From: DAIRFP01 sp036794995
GTDB taxonomy: Bacteria > Desulfobacterota > Binatia > UBA9968
Reading direction: 5' to 3'
NCBI GenBank assembly: GCA_036794995.1
Contig: DAIRFP010000100.1
Coordinates: 1 to 18,161, forward strand
DNA: 18,161 bases
In this document: positions 1 to 8,215 of the stretch, piece after piece
Numbering within the stretch: the first letter of the stretch is position 1
How the letters are laid out: each line of letters opens with the position of its first letter
Position numbers and translations under genes: made by a program
The notes under the pieces: generated by a model
The model's database searches: none
Told to the model about the DNA's origin: nothing
The model's input: the letters and a program-made list of their open reading frames with translations, nothing else

Positions 1-1697
1 TGGTCGCGCTGCAAATGGCGCTCGGCTCCTCGGCGATGAGCAACACCGCCGCCGAAGTGATTCACAGCGACGTTTTTCTCGTGACCGGCTCCAACACCGC
101 GGAGACCCATCCGATCATCGCGCTGCAAATGAAGGCGGCGGTGGCCAATCACGGCGCCAAGCTTATCGTCGTGGATCCCCGGCGCGTGGAGATGGTCAAC
201 TGGGCCGCGCTCTGGCTCCCCGAGAAGCCGGGCACCGACGTGCCGGTCTTTTCCGCCATGGCGCATGTCATCATCAAGGAGCGGCTCTATAATCAGGATT
301 TCATCGACCGGCGCACCGAAGGTTTCGAGGATTTCTGCAAGTCCATCGAACAATTCACGCCTGAGTATGCCGAGGCGATTTCCGGCGTCGACCGCAACCT
401 GATCATTCAGGCGGCGCGGATGTATGCGACGGCGAAGAATGCGGCGATCTATTGGGCGCTGGGCATTCCCGAACATTCGCACGGCACCGATAACGCGATG
501 TCGCTCATCCATCTGGCGCTGCTCACCGGCCACATCGGCCGCAAAGGCACGGGACTCAATCCCCTGCGCGGACAAAACAACGTGCAAGGCGCGTCTGATT
601 CCGGCGCCATGCCATGGCACTATCCCGGTTATCAGCGCGTCGATGACGAAGCGTCCGCGCGCAAATTCGAGCAGGCATGGAATATCGAGGCGAACGGGCT
701 TAACCGTAGGCTGGGGCTGACGACGACGGAAATTTTGAGCGAAGTCAGGCCGGGCAGCGTGCGCGCGCTGCACATCATGGGCGAGAATCCGATGATGTCC
801 GAGCCCAATCTGAACCACACGCGCCATATGATGGAACAGTTGGAGTTTCTGGTGGCGCAGGATTTATTTATCAACGAGTCCGGCGCCTATGCCGACGTCT
901 TTCTGCCCGCGGCTTCCTGGGCGGAAAAGGAGGGCACGTTTACCAACACCGACCGCCGGGTCCAGCGCGTGCGCAAGGCACTGGAGCCGCGCGGCCAATC
1001 TCGGCCCGACTGGAAAATCATCTGTGATCTTGCCACGCGCATCGAAAAGAAGCTCGGCCGCCCGCAGACAGCTTTCTGGGTATACCAGACGCCCGCCGAA
1101 GTGCTCGAAGAGATGGGCCGCGTTGTGCCTGAATATGCCGGAGTAAAATACCCGCGTATCGAAAGCCAGGGTCTGCAGACGCCGGTGTGGAACGACAACC
1201 ATCCAGGCACGCCGTATCTATTCGACGAAAGCTTCCCTCGCGGCCGGGGCAAATTCTATGATATCGAGTACGTACCTTCCGTTGAAATGCCCGACGAGGA
1301 ATATCCGTTCATTCTCACCACTGGACGCCTGCTCGAACACTGGCACGGCGGCACCCTCACGCGCCATTCAAAACTCGACGAGCTCTATCCCGAGGCGCGC
1401 ATTGAAATCAATCCGGCGGATGCCGCCCACCTCAAGGTCGAAGACGGAGAAGCGGTGCGCGTCTCGTCGCGTCGCGGCTCCATCGTGCTGCGCGCCTGGG
1501 TGACACAGCGGACGACGGTGGGCGTGGTTTTCATCCCCATGCATTTTGCCGAAGCCGCGGCGAATTTGCTCACCATCGACGCTTTGGATCCGCTGGCCAA
1601 GATTCCCGAATACAAAGCCTGCGCCGTGCGCATCGTGCCGGCGGACAAGGAGCAACTAGCGCGGCCCGAGGGGAAAGTGGAAAGAGGTAGATATTAG
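1..1697 (+). CDS. fdhF: Formate dehydrogenase alpha subunit (molybdopterin oxidoreductase), 5' partial
   Basis: Catalytic subunit of a molybdenum or tungsten formate dehydrogenase, which oxidises formate to CO2. The frame is open to the left edge, so the gene starts before the window. The visible part, about 564 residues, lacks the N-terminal Fe-S clusters and the active-site Cys or Sec. Numbering from the Met at base 15, family signatures are NPLRGQNNVQGASD (182-195), MGENPMMSEPN (255-265), the stretch ADVFLPAASWAEKEGTFTN (293-311) and the MoCo-dinucleotide-binding C-terminal domain from about 430 (ILTTGRLLEHWHGG) to 540. This pattern matches FdhA/FdsA-type enzymes and not nitrate reductase. 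The stop is TAG. No maturation gene or partner subunit follows; the beta and gamma subunits and FdhD would have to lie upstream. The family call is secure, but the electron acceptor cannot be told from this fragment. Confidence 0.93.
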   Translation, partial: VALQMALGSSAMSNTAAEVIHSDVFLVTGSNTAETHPIIALQMKAAVANHGAKLIVVDPRRVEMVNWAALWLPEKPGTDVPVFSAMAHVIIKERLYNQDFIDRRTEGFEDFCKSIEQFTPEYAEAISGVDRNLIIQAARMYATAKNAAIYWALGIPEHSHGTDNAMSLIHLALLTGHIGRKGTGLNPLRGQNNVQGASDSGAMPWHYPGYQRVDDEASARKFEQAWNIEANGLNRRLGLTTTEILSEVRPGSVRALHIMGENPMMSEPNLNHTRHMMEQLEFLVAQDLFINESGAYADVFLPAASWAEKEGTFTNTDRRVQRVRKALEPRGQSRPDWKIICDLATRIEKKLGRPQTAFWVYQTPAEVLEEMGRVVPEYAGVKYPRIESQGLQTPVWNDNHPGTPYLFDESFPRGRGKFYDIEYVPSVEMPDEEYPFILTTGRLLEHWHGGTLTRHSKLDELYPEARIEINPADAAHLKVEDGEAVRVSSRRGSIVLRAWVTQRTTVGVVFIPMHFAEAAANLLTIDALDPLAKIPEYKACAVRIVPADKEQLARPEGKVERGRY

Positions 1698-1772
1698 ACT
1701 GCTGCCATCGCGTTGATGGCTACTCGCGAGTTTTTGGCGTTTTACTGTTTCCCCATCACGCCTTCGCCGTCG

Positions 1773-1878
1773 CCGCGGTAAGCTTTCTGGGAAATTTATA
1801 ACCGCGGAGACCCAGCGCGGCCCGAGCCGCAACCAAAACTCGGAATATCTCGCGCAAAGGCGCAAAGGCCGCAAAGGT
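1773..1878. repeat. Intergenic repeat of the GCAAAGG / ACCGCGGAGA type
   Basis: An inverted pair CCGCGGT (1773-1779) and ACCGCGG (1801-1807) is followed by three near-tandem GCAAAGG units at 1854, 1862 and 1871. The phrase ACCGCGGAGA is echoed in the repeat at 13678-13735 (ACCGCAGAGA, and CTCCGCGGT on the other arm). The two probably belong to one family of short dispersed intergenic repeats. That they form a family is an inference from two copies in the window. Confidence 0.5.
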
Positions 1879-2139
1879 CGGAGAATGATACGAAGAGAGC
1901 TGGCAAGATTGTTTATCTTTTGGAGTTCAATAATTGCCTCCTTGCGATAAACCCTTCGGTCTCCAACTCCGAGACAAGGCTGAGAATTTTTTCCCCTGAC
2001 ATAATCACTTTGGTACAACACTGAGAATTTTTTTCGTTGCTCATTGTAGACCAGCCGTGGTAAGACCGGCGCGTATCCTCAATCCTTGGGGTTCTTAAAT
2101 TTTCAGGGTTTTGCTAATGTCGAAGCATTTTTCTCTTTT

Positions 2140-2168
2140 GGTTGAAAACGTCTCGTAGTCATTCAACC
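2140..2168 (+). promoter_or_regulatory. Operator-like inverted repeat upstream of the amidohydrolase
   Basis: A perfect 7-bp inverted repeat, GGTTGAA (2140-2146) and TTCAACC (2162-2168) with a 15-base spacer, ends about 6 bases before the Shine-Dalgarno GGGAGG at 2175-2180. The position suits a repressor operator or an mRNA hairpin close to the ribosome site. No convincing -35/-10 pair was found with it. Confidence 0.3.
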
Positions 2169-2185
2169 CTCGACGGGAGGAAAGC

Positions 2186-3928
2186 ATGTGGCTTTTGATT
2201 TCATTTTTGGCTCTCGCTTGTTTGACTGGCGTGCCTGCCGCGGTGGCGCAAGAAAGACTGACGGTTTTGGAAGTGGGGCTTTTGATCGATGGCAGCGGCG
2301 GGGAGCCGATTAAAGACGCCGTCATTGTGATGGAAGGAAAGAGAGTCAAAGCGGTTGGAAGAAAAGGCGCGCTCAAGATTCCTCAAGGAGCCCGGGTGGT
2401 ACAGGCGGGCGACAAAACCGCGTTTCCGGGGCTGATTGACTCCCACGTTCACTACAAGGAGTGGCAGGGCGAGCTCTACCTCAATCATGGGGTGACCACG
2501 GCACTCGTCATCGGTAGCGAGCCCATCGAGTGGATCGTCGCCCAGAAGGAAGGAATTGCCAAGGGCAAAATCGTCGGGCCGAGAATTTTTGCCGCTGGGC
2601 CCCATGTGAACTCACCGAGAGAGGGAGAGCGGCGCCGGAGCGCGCGAGACGAAATTTCGCGGCTGCGGTTTGAAGTGCAAGCGAAGAACGCCGAAGAGGC
2701 AAAAAAGGCCGTTCACGAGCTTCACCGGCAGGGCGCGGATATCATCAAGATTTTCGAAGATGCTACCCCCGAGGTCATCCGGGCCGCGAGTGAAGAGGCA
2801 AAGAAGCTTGGTCTACCTGTGGGGGGACACTCCATCGACGTTTACATGTCCGGTGAAAACGGCTTTACCTTCGTCGAGCACTCCCACGCCATCGTCGCAA
2901 CCTCTATCAAAGACCCGAAGAAACGCCAGGAGCTTCATAGCCGCCGGACCTCGCGGGGCAACGCTCTTACCACTCCGGAGTTTCACTATTACGCGGAACC
3001 GGAAAATTTCGACGAGGTCGTCCGTTTCATGGTGGAAAGAAATATCCACTGGGGCCCGACGATTGCCACGACCTGGAGAGCGCTTACTCCCAAGCGCGGC
3101 CAGCACAAGGATCGGGAGTTCAACTTCCTCAAACAGTCCGGCCTGGTGTACCTGCCGCCTTATTTTCGCGCCAACGTAGAATCTCATTTCAATGCGATTG
3201 AAAGAATCACCGATCAGGAATTTCTCAAGCGCTGTGAAGTCGGTTACGAGAAGCTGAGCGACTTCATCCGGCGGTTCGTCAAAGCGGGAGGAAAGCTTCA
3301 TACCGGTTCCGATCCCAACTCCGTGCTGCCGGCCTGGGGAGTCCACACAGAGTTGGAGATGCTCGTGGACATAGGCTTGAGCCCGATGGAAGCCTTGCTG
3401 GCTGCGACGCGAAACCCGGCGGAAATGATCGGGAAGCAAAATGAGCTGGGCGTGATCAAGCCGGGCAGCTTCGCCGATATCGTCGTTGTCGACGGCAACC
3501 CGCTGCAAGACATCACCCGGACCCGCAGCATCAAGATGGTTTTCAAGGAGGGAAACCCGATCAAGTTTGGATACACCAAGGAATTCAGAAATCCGATTCC
3601 TCGGCCTTTTCCCGACCGTCCTGAACCGGAGATCGACGACATCTCGCCTAAAGTCATAGCGCAGCCCGACGCCCCGGTAACTTTGAAAGTAACCGGCGCT
3701 AACTTTTTGAGCACCGCGGTGGTGACTCTGGACGGAAAGCCGCTGCGGACGAAGGCCGAGATGAAATCCGGCGGCTATCCGGAAAACTTCGAGCGAACGA
3801 GAGAAGTCAGCGCCGTTGTCGATTCGAAAACCATCCAGCGGCCGGGGACCTACAAGGTGAACGTCGTACACGAAGGCCTCGGCGGCGCGGTGTCGAATAG
3901 CGTGTATTTGGTCGTCAAATTTAAATAG
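2186..3928 (+). CDS. Secreted amidohydrolase with C-terminal IPT/TIG-like domain
   Basis: A metal-dependent hydrolase of the amidohydrolase superfamily (imidazolonepropionase or Xaa-Pro/Xaa-Arg dipeptidase-like branch), expected to cleave an amide, peptide or cyclic amide outside the cytoplasm. Residues 1-21 form a signal peptide ending AVA-Q. Expected metal ligands are all visible: H87 and H89 in DSHVHY, K188 in IIKIF, H215 in GGHS, H232 or H234 in EHSHA, and D376 in HTGSDP. The usual C-terminal strand ADIVVVDGNPL follows at 430-440. Residues about 485-577 (SPKVIAQPDAPVTLKVTGANF and on) look like an immunoglobulin-like IPT/TIG domain, unusual for this family. The start is the ATG after GGGAGG with a 5-base gap. 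The binding-protein gene follows after 23 bp, so the two are probably co-transcribed. The substrate is unknown. Confidence 0.87.
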   Translation: MWLLISFLALACLTGVPAAVAQERLTVLEVGLLIDGSGGEPIKDAVIVMEGKRVKAVGRKGALKIPQGARVVQAGDKTAFPGLIDSHVHYKEWQGELYLNHGVTTALVIGSEPIEWIVAQKEGIAKGKIVGPRIFAAGPHVNSPREGERRRSARDEISRLRFEVQAKNAEEAKKAVHELHRQGADIIKIFEDATPEVIRAASEEAKKLGLPVGGHSIDVYMSGENGFTFVEHSHAIVATSIKDPKKRQELHSRRTSRGNALTTPEFHYYAEPENFDEVVRFMVERNIHWGPTIATTWRALTPKRGQHKDREFNFLKQSGLVYLPPYFRANVESHFNAIERITDQEFLKRCEVGYEKLSDFIRRFVKAGGKLHTGSDPNSVLPAWGVHTELEMLVDIGLSPMEALLAATRNPAEMIGKQNELGVIKPGSFADIVVVDGNPLQDITRTRSIKMVFKEGNPIKFGYTKEFRNPIPRPFPDRPEPEIDDISPKVIAQPDAPVTLKVTGANFLSTAVVTLDGKPLRTKAEMKSGGYPENFERTREVSAVVDSKTIQRPGTYKVNVVHEGLGGAVSNSVYLVVKFK

Positions 3929-3951
3929 CGCAATTCGAAACAGACACCAGG

Positions 3952-4923
3952 ATGCAAAAAATGATTAAGGACAAGCATCAGATCGAACTTCTTGCACTGA
4001 TATTCGTATGGTTCGTGACGGTTTCATCAGCCTTCGCCGCCGAAACGTTGGTGCTTGGCTACACGAATCTCAGGGGAGCGAAGGTGCCTGTGCCGTTGGG
4101 TGTAGATGAGGGAATTTTTGCCCGCCACGGAGTGGATATCAAAATGGTCCCGGTCAGTCCCGGAACGCTCGGCGTGCCCAAGCTGCTGTCCGGCGAAATC
4201 GTTCTCTTTCTGGGAAATTCCGAACCCGTGGTAGGTGCCATTGCCGTCGAGGGAAAAGGCCTCGCCGTGATCGCCCACCTCGGTTCCGAGGGATTCACCC
4301 TTTTTAGCCGGCCCAGTATCACCCGGGTCGAAGAGCTGCGTGGGAAAAAGATCGGCAGCAGCGTCGATGGAGCGAGCGTCGACCGGAACACAAAAAAGGC
4401 GCTCAGAAAGCTGGGGCTCGATCCCGAGCGGGACGTCACCATGGTCTACACGGGATTTCAGAATTCTTCCGATCGCTTGAAGGTTCTGGCAAAAGGGGAC
4501 GTGGATGCCACGGTGGGCGGCACCGACGCGTTGCCCGACCTGGGAAAGGAAATGGACAAGGTCCGACCGCTTGTGGACCTGGTTGCCCTCGGTATCGCCG
4601 TGAGCGGCGCCGACATCAGCGCCGATAGGAGTTTCATCGGGAAAAACCGCGAAGCCTTGCTAAATTTTGCTCGCGGATTGGAAGAGTCATTTCGTCTGGC
4701 GCAGAGCCGGCCGGATCTCGTGCGCCGAACCTACGAGAAACATCTAAAAATTTCCAATAGCCTCACCATCGAATGGATGGTCAAAGATTACATGTCCGCC
4801 AAAGTGCCAGCCCGGCCAGCTCCCAACCCCAAAGTCATCGAGGCTTATCTCGAAGAACTCCAGCTTAAGAAATCCGACGTTTCCAAAGACGTGAATCGGT
4901 ATCTCGACGCGAGCCTTTTCTGA
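3952..4923 (+). CDS. ABC transporter substrate-binding protein, NMT1/SsuA/TauA type
   Basis: A periplasmic ligand-binding protein, normally delivering sulfonates, thiamine precursors or similar small organics to an ABC permease. The N-terminus is a signal peptide ending SSAFA, followed by the mature start ETLVLGYTNLRGA. Typical family features are GVDEGIFARHGVDIKMV, ELRGKKIGSS, and the lobe-crossing segment LAKGDVDATVGG. A second ATG at 3961 has the better ribosome site (AGGA at 3949-3952, 8 bases away), so the true protein may be 3 residues shorter. It lies 23 bp after the amidohydrolase, so it may bind that enzyme's product or substrate (inference). No permease or ATPase gene is in the window, so it is an orphan here. 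Family confidence is high; the ligand is unknown. Confidence 0.85.
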   Translation: MQKMIKDKHQIELLALIFVWFVTVSSAFAAETLVLGYTNLRGAKVPVPLGVDEGIFARHGVDIKMVPVSPGTLGVPKLLSGEIVLFLGNSEPVVGAIAVEGKGLAVIAHLGSEGFTLFSRPSITRVEELRGKKIGSSVDGASVDRNTKKALRKLGLDPERDVTMVYTGFQNSSDRLKVLAKGDVDATVGGTDALPDLGKEMDKVRPLVDLVALGIAVSGADISADRSFIGKNREALLNFARGLEESFRLAQSRPDLVRRTYEKHLKISNSLTIEWMVKDYMSAKVPARPAPNPKVIEAYLEELQLKKSDVSKDVNRYLDASLF

Positions 4924-4998
4924 GCCGGAAGAAAGTCATGATGGGTACAATATCAATCGCCGCCGATCAGGCAACACGACGGAGCAGCTGGTGTGCGG

Positions 4999-6042
4999 CT
5001 ATAGGATCCGGTTGAACCACAGAAGTGAAAGCAATGCCGAAGCCAGCGCGATGACGGCTGCCGCTGCGGCGAACAGAGCGCTGATTTCGGTCTGCTTCTT
5101 TTCCAGGACAAGCCGGGAATTCAGGGATTGGTAGACTTTCTTGAGATCGGCTGCGGTGCCCGCGTAAAAATATTCGCCCCGTGTCATGTTGGCGATCGCC
5201 TTGAGTGTTGGCTCATCGAGGCGCACACGCATGGACCAGCCTTCAAAGCCGATGGTTTCTCCGCCTGTGGTGCCGATTCCCACCGTGTAGATACGAACGC
5301 CACGGTCGGCGGCCATCTGGGCCGCCTCAATGGAGCTGGGACCCGTGGTCCGCTGACCGTCCGTTAGCAGAATGATGGCGGCGGATGTGTAGGAGCCCGG
5401 CGGAACCGGCTTGAACTCTGGCTTCTCCGCTTTGCCGGCCTGGTCGAGGGGAATGCCGCGCGGGCGATCCCGCCCATAAATCAGCGAGCTCACATCGATA
5501 CCCGCGTCGGGGAAGATCGTCGCAAGTGAGACGATGATGCCGCTGCCAATCGCCGTGGCGCGTTGCAGCTGGAACCGATCAATAGCCGCAATGATGTCGT
5601 CGCGATTTTGAGTCGGTGCCTGTACTACCGATGCCGTTCCGGCGAAGGACACCACGCCGATGCGCACATGGGAGGGCTGCTCGACGACAAAGGCCTTCGC
5701 GGCCGCCTGGGCCGCGGAAATTCGATTAGGCTGTACATCCGTGGCGCGCATGCTGCCGGAGACGTCCATGGCGAGGATGATGGTTTGGTGTTGGGACGGC
5801 AAGGTGACGAGGGCGGCGGGACGGGCAATGGCGACGAGCATTGCGATCAGCGCAACCAGGAAAAGCAGCGGGGGAATGTGACGCCGGAATCTCTGGCTCG
5901 CGCCCATCGCTGCTTTTACCATGCTCAGGTTGGCATACCTGAGAGCGGCCTCTTTCTTTCGGCGCAATAGGAAAAAGTATGCGCCAACGAGCACCGGCAC
6001 AATCAAAAGCAGCCAAAGCATCTCAGGCCATAGAAACGTCAT
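4999..6042 (-). CDS. BatA-like VWA-domain membrane protein
   Basis: An aerotolerance/BatA-type protein, the membrane partner of MoxR and DUF58 proteins. Two N-terminal membrane segments (about 8-26 and 57-75) are followed by a von Willebrand A domain with a complete MIDAS metal site: DVSGSM (D93, S95, S97), T163 in RATAIGSG and D228 in LLTDGQ. A C-terminal membrane helix lies at about 321-343. At 347 residues it has the usual BatA length. Its ATG overlaps the end of the DUF58 gene by 20 bp, which suggests translational coupling. No BatB or BatC follows: the next gene is convergent, 75 bp away. The stop is TAG. Confidence 0.9.
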   Translation of the reverse strand: MTFLWPEMLWLLLIVPVLVGAYFFLLRRKKEAALRYANLSMVKAAMGASQRFRRHIPPLLFLVALIAMLVAIARPAALVTLPSQHQTIILAMDVSGSMRATDVQPNRISAAQAAAKAFVVEQPSHVRIGVVSFAGTASVVQAPTQNRDDIIAAIDRFQLQRATAIGSGIIVSLATIFPDAGIDVSSLIYGRDRPRGIPLDQAGKAEKPEFKPVPPGSYTSAAIILLTDGQRTTGPSSIEAAQMAADRGVRIYTVGIGTTGGETIGFEGWSMRVRLDEPTLKAIANMTRGEYFYAGTAADLKKVYQSLNSRLVLEKKQTEISALFAAAAAVIALASALLSLLWFNRIL

Positions 6043-7057
6043 GGCTTCCTCTTAGGTGTTGCGGCAGGCTTCCGCCCGCCGCCAATTGACTGCGTCGCTT
6101 GCGCAGATCGGCGAACCGCAGAATTGCATCGACGAGGTCATCGTTGGTTGACAACTCCAGGGTGTCCACGCCGGCCTGGCGGAACGCCGACCGGAGCTCC
6201 TGCTCACGGCGTTCCGCCAGGCCGGCGAAGCGCTTCCTGAAAGCCCGATCATGAGTGTCGACGAATAGCTGTTCTCCGGTCTCGGCATCCCGCATTACTA
6301 GCAGCCCCAGATCGGGCAGCTCCATTTCCAGCGGGTCATAGAGTCGCACCGCGACGATCTCATGCCGCCGCGCCAGGTGGGCCAAGGGTTCAGCCCAGCC
6401 GGGTGCGCTAATAAAATCGGAGACGACGAAAACTAGGGATCGTCTCTGCATGACCCGAAAAGCAGTCTGCAGAAAATCGCGCAGATTGGTGGCCGCAGAG
6501 TGGAAACGCTCGGGCCGGGAAAGAATCCTGTGAAGCAGATGGAGCACGTGGCGTCGGCCACTCCGCGCAGGAATTACCGTATCGACCTTGTCTCCATAGA
6601 ACAACGCTCCGACGCGATTGCCGTGACGGGTCAGGAGGCGCGCGAGCACTGTGACGAATTCGGTGGACACCGATCGCTTCTTGATCTGGGCGCCGAAATC
6701 CACCGACGGGCTCAAGTCCAGCAGGAACCAGGCGGTAACTTCTCGGTCTTCATTGTAGACCCTAACATGGGGTGTCAGGAGACGCGCGGTGACGTTCCAA
6801 TCGATGTAACGAACGTCATCGTGGTACTGGTATTCGCGGAGATCCGCTAGATCCAAGCCAAAGCCGCGAAACAAGGTTCGGTAATCGCCATGAAGCACCC
6901 CGTCCAGGCGGCGAATGACGGTCCACTCCAAGCGGCGCAATATATTTTCAGCCCCGGAGGCGCGGTTTCGGGTCTCGGGTTTCGAGTCTCGGGTTGAACG
7001 CGAAACCCGAAACTCGGAATTCGAAACTGCCAATCTGTTAGGTTCTTCCGGCGACAT
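6023..7057 (-). CDS. DUF58 domain protein (MoxR-associated)
   Basis: A DUF58 family protein, thought to act with the MoxR ATPase in assembling or remodelling envelope or VWA proteins. Core signatures are the stretch DDVRYIDWNVTARLLTPHVR (80-99) with YNEDRE after it, and a VWA-like metal motif LLDLSPSVDFG (D114, S116, S118). The chosen ATG has GGAG 10 bases upstream and overlaps the MoxR stop by 20 bp. Residues about 11-33 are odd: they are encoded by a palindromic Arg/Ser-rich intergenic-type repeat (see 6965-7029), while family similarity begins only near AENILRRLEW (36-45). No alternative ATG or GTG lies between, so the repeat is probably translated as a disordered extension. The exact function in this organism is unknown. 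Confidence 0.88.
   Translation of the reverse strand: MSPEEPNRLAVSNSEFRVSRSTRDSKPETRNRASGAENILRRLEWTVIRRLDGVLHGDYRTLFRGFGLDLADLREYQYHDDVRYIDWNVTARLLTPHVRVYNEDREVTAWFLLDLSPSVDFGAQIKKRSVSTEFVTVLARLLTRHGNRVGALFYGDKVDTVIPARSGRRHVLHLLHRILSRPERFHSAATNLRDFLQTAFRVMQRRSLVFVVSDFISAPGWAEPLAHLARRHEIVAVRLYDPLEMELPDLGLLVMRDAETGEQLFVDTHDRAFRKRFAGLAERREQELRSAFRQAGVDTLELSTNDDLVDAILRFADLRKRRSQLAAGGSLPQHLRGSHDVSMA
6965..7029. repeat. Palindromic repeat inside the 5' end of the DUF58 gene
   Basis: It contains a perfect 10-bp inverted repeat, TCGGGTTTCG (6975-6984) and CGAAACCCGA (7001-7010), with a 16-base spacer. There are also direct copies of TCTCGGGTT at 6973 and 6987. It looks like an intergenic dispersed repeat but lies in frame within the DUF58 reading frame, just past the MoxR stop. 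Whether other copies exist in the genome cannot be seen here. Confidence 0.6.
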
Positions 7058-8054
7058 TCACATGAGTCTCCAACGGTTTATCGGGAGCCGGTATACGCTG
7101 CATGATCCGATGGATCAGCTGATCCGGCGCCATTCCCTCGGCCAGTGCCTCATAGGTGAGCACGAGCCGGTGGCGGAATACATCGGGCACCAGGTCCGTC
7201 ACGTCTTGAGGCAAGACATAGGTGCGTCCGCGCAGAAACGCCAGGGCCCGGGCGCCCTCGATGAGATGGATGGAGGCGCGCGGGCTAACGCCGAACGACA
7301 CGAACTTGGCTAGGTCGGCAACGCCGTAACGCTCTGGATCCCGGGTGGTAAAGGCGAGCCGCACCGCGTATTGCTTGAGCGCCGGATCCACATAGACGCT
7401 CTGGCACTCGCGTTGAAGCGCGGTCAGTTGCTCAGTAGTTGCCATGGGGATGACATCGTTCGCAATGCCGGTAACCCTGTCGACGATGACGAATTCCTCT
7501 TCCTCGGTCGGGTATCCGACCAGCACTTTCATCATGAAGCGGTCCACCTGCGCCTCGGGCAACGGGTAGGTTCCCTCCGTCTCGATGGGATTTTGCGTGG
7601 CCATCACCAGGAACGGCTCGGGAACCCGATGGCTCTCGCCGGCGATGGTGACCTGGCGCTCCTGCATGACTTCGAGCAGCGCGCTTTGCACCTTCGCGGG
7701 CGCTCGGTTGATCTCATCGGCCAGAAGCAGATTGGTGAATACGGGACCCAATGAGGTGTTGAAGTCGCCGGTCTTCTGGTTATAGATGCGTGTTCCTACC
7801 AGGTCCGCCGGCACGAGATCAGGCGTGAATTGAATTCTTTTGAAGGAACCGCGAATGGTTCTGGCCAGCGTCTTGACAGTAAGGGTCTTGGCGAGCCCGG
7901 GGACGCCCTCAACGAGCAGGTGGCCCTGCGCCAAGACCGCCACCAGCACACGCTCCAAAAAATGATCCTGCCCAACGATCACTTTCTTCACCTCGTAGAG
8001 GATGCGCTCCATCAGTGAAGCAATTTCGCTAGGGTTAATTTCTTTGCTGTCCAT
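7038..8054 (-). CDS. MoxR-family AAA+ ATPase
   Basis: A cytoplasmic chaperone-like ATPase of the MoxR group. Numbering from the ATG at 8054, it has Walker A GVPGLAKT (50-57), Walker B LLLADE (109-114), sensor-1 ATQNP (152-156) and the arginine region EAQVDRF (R172). A C-terminal AAA lid follows. A longer open frame starts at a TTG at 8087, but those 11 extra codons are the repeat at 8071-8144. The ATG at 8054 with CAGG just upstream gives the usual MoxR N-terminus, so I use it (338 residues). It heads the MoxR-DUF58-BatA unit and overlaps DUF58 by 20 bp. The S1C protease gene lies upstream on the same strand, 161 bp away. Confidence 0.93.
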   Translation of the reverse strand: MDSKEINPSEIASLMERILYEVKKVIVGQDHFLERVLVAVLAQGHLLVEGVPGLAKTLTVKTLARTIRGSFKRIQFTPDLVPADLVGTRIYNQKTGDFNTSLGPVFTNLLLADEINRAPAKVQSALLEVMQERQVTIAGESHRVPEPFLVMATQNPIETEGTYPLPEAQVDRFMMKVLVGYPTEEEEFVIVDRVTGIANDVIPMATTEQLTALQRECQSVYVDPALKQYAVRLAFTTRDPERYGVADLAKFVSFGVSPRASIHLIEGARALAFLRGRTYVLPQDVTDLVPDVFRHRLVLTYEALAEGMAPDQLIHRIMQRIPAPDKPLETHVNVAGRT

Positions 8055-8070
8055 AGGTGCCTGTAAGTGC

Positions 8071-8144
8071 CAAAGTTTAAAGTTCAATGTTCAAAGTTTA
8101 ATGTTCAAGGTCCGAAGCGAATTGAACGTTGAACCTGGAACATT
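8071..8144. repeat. GTTCAA/TTGAAC intergenic repeat element
   Basis: It begins with two tandem 14-bp units differing at one base (AAAGTTCAATGTTC at 8079-8092, AAAGTTTAATGTTC at 8093-8106). An imperfect palindrome follows: AATGTTCAAGGT (8100-8111) against ACCTGGAACATT (8133-8144), 11 of 12 pairs. It lies between the protease and MoxR genes and supplies a spurious TTG start to the MoxR frame. It could affect mRNA processing or termination between the two genes. Confidence 0.55.
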
Positions 8145-8215
8145 CATTCGTATTCGCCTGCGTTCCTAGGCTCATACTTTGATCGAGTTTTTTCTGGGTG
8201 CATGAACAATCCGGG

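Larger units (their letters stand above)
1698..2185. other. Gene-free spacer between formate dehydrogenase and amidohydrolase
   Basis: I see no credible gene in these 488 bases. The longest open frame on the minus strand simply translates the GCAAAGG repeat into low-complexity Arg/Leu/Pro peptide. The spacer holds a 7-bp inverted repeat (1773-1779 and 1801-1807), the GCAAAGG tandem, a 13-bp direct repeat (1980-1992 and 2021-2033, CTGAGAATTTTTT) and an inverted repeat just upstream of the next gene. No clear intrinsic terminator was found for the formate dehydrogenase. Confidence 0.6.

Noticed and set aside
1656..2021. 121-aa minus-strand frame after formate dehydrogenase
   Set aside because: Its centre is the translated GCAAAGG repeat, and it has no ribosome site.
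2813..3871. 352-aa open frame antisense to the amidohydrolase
   Set aside because: A shadow of a GC-rich gene; no ribosome site, no motifs, and the sense frame has full catalytic residues.
8055..8087. MoxR start at TTG 8087
   Set aside because: The extra codons are the GTTCAA repeat; the ATG at 8054 is nearer the conserved start of the family.
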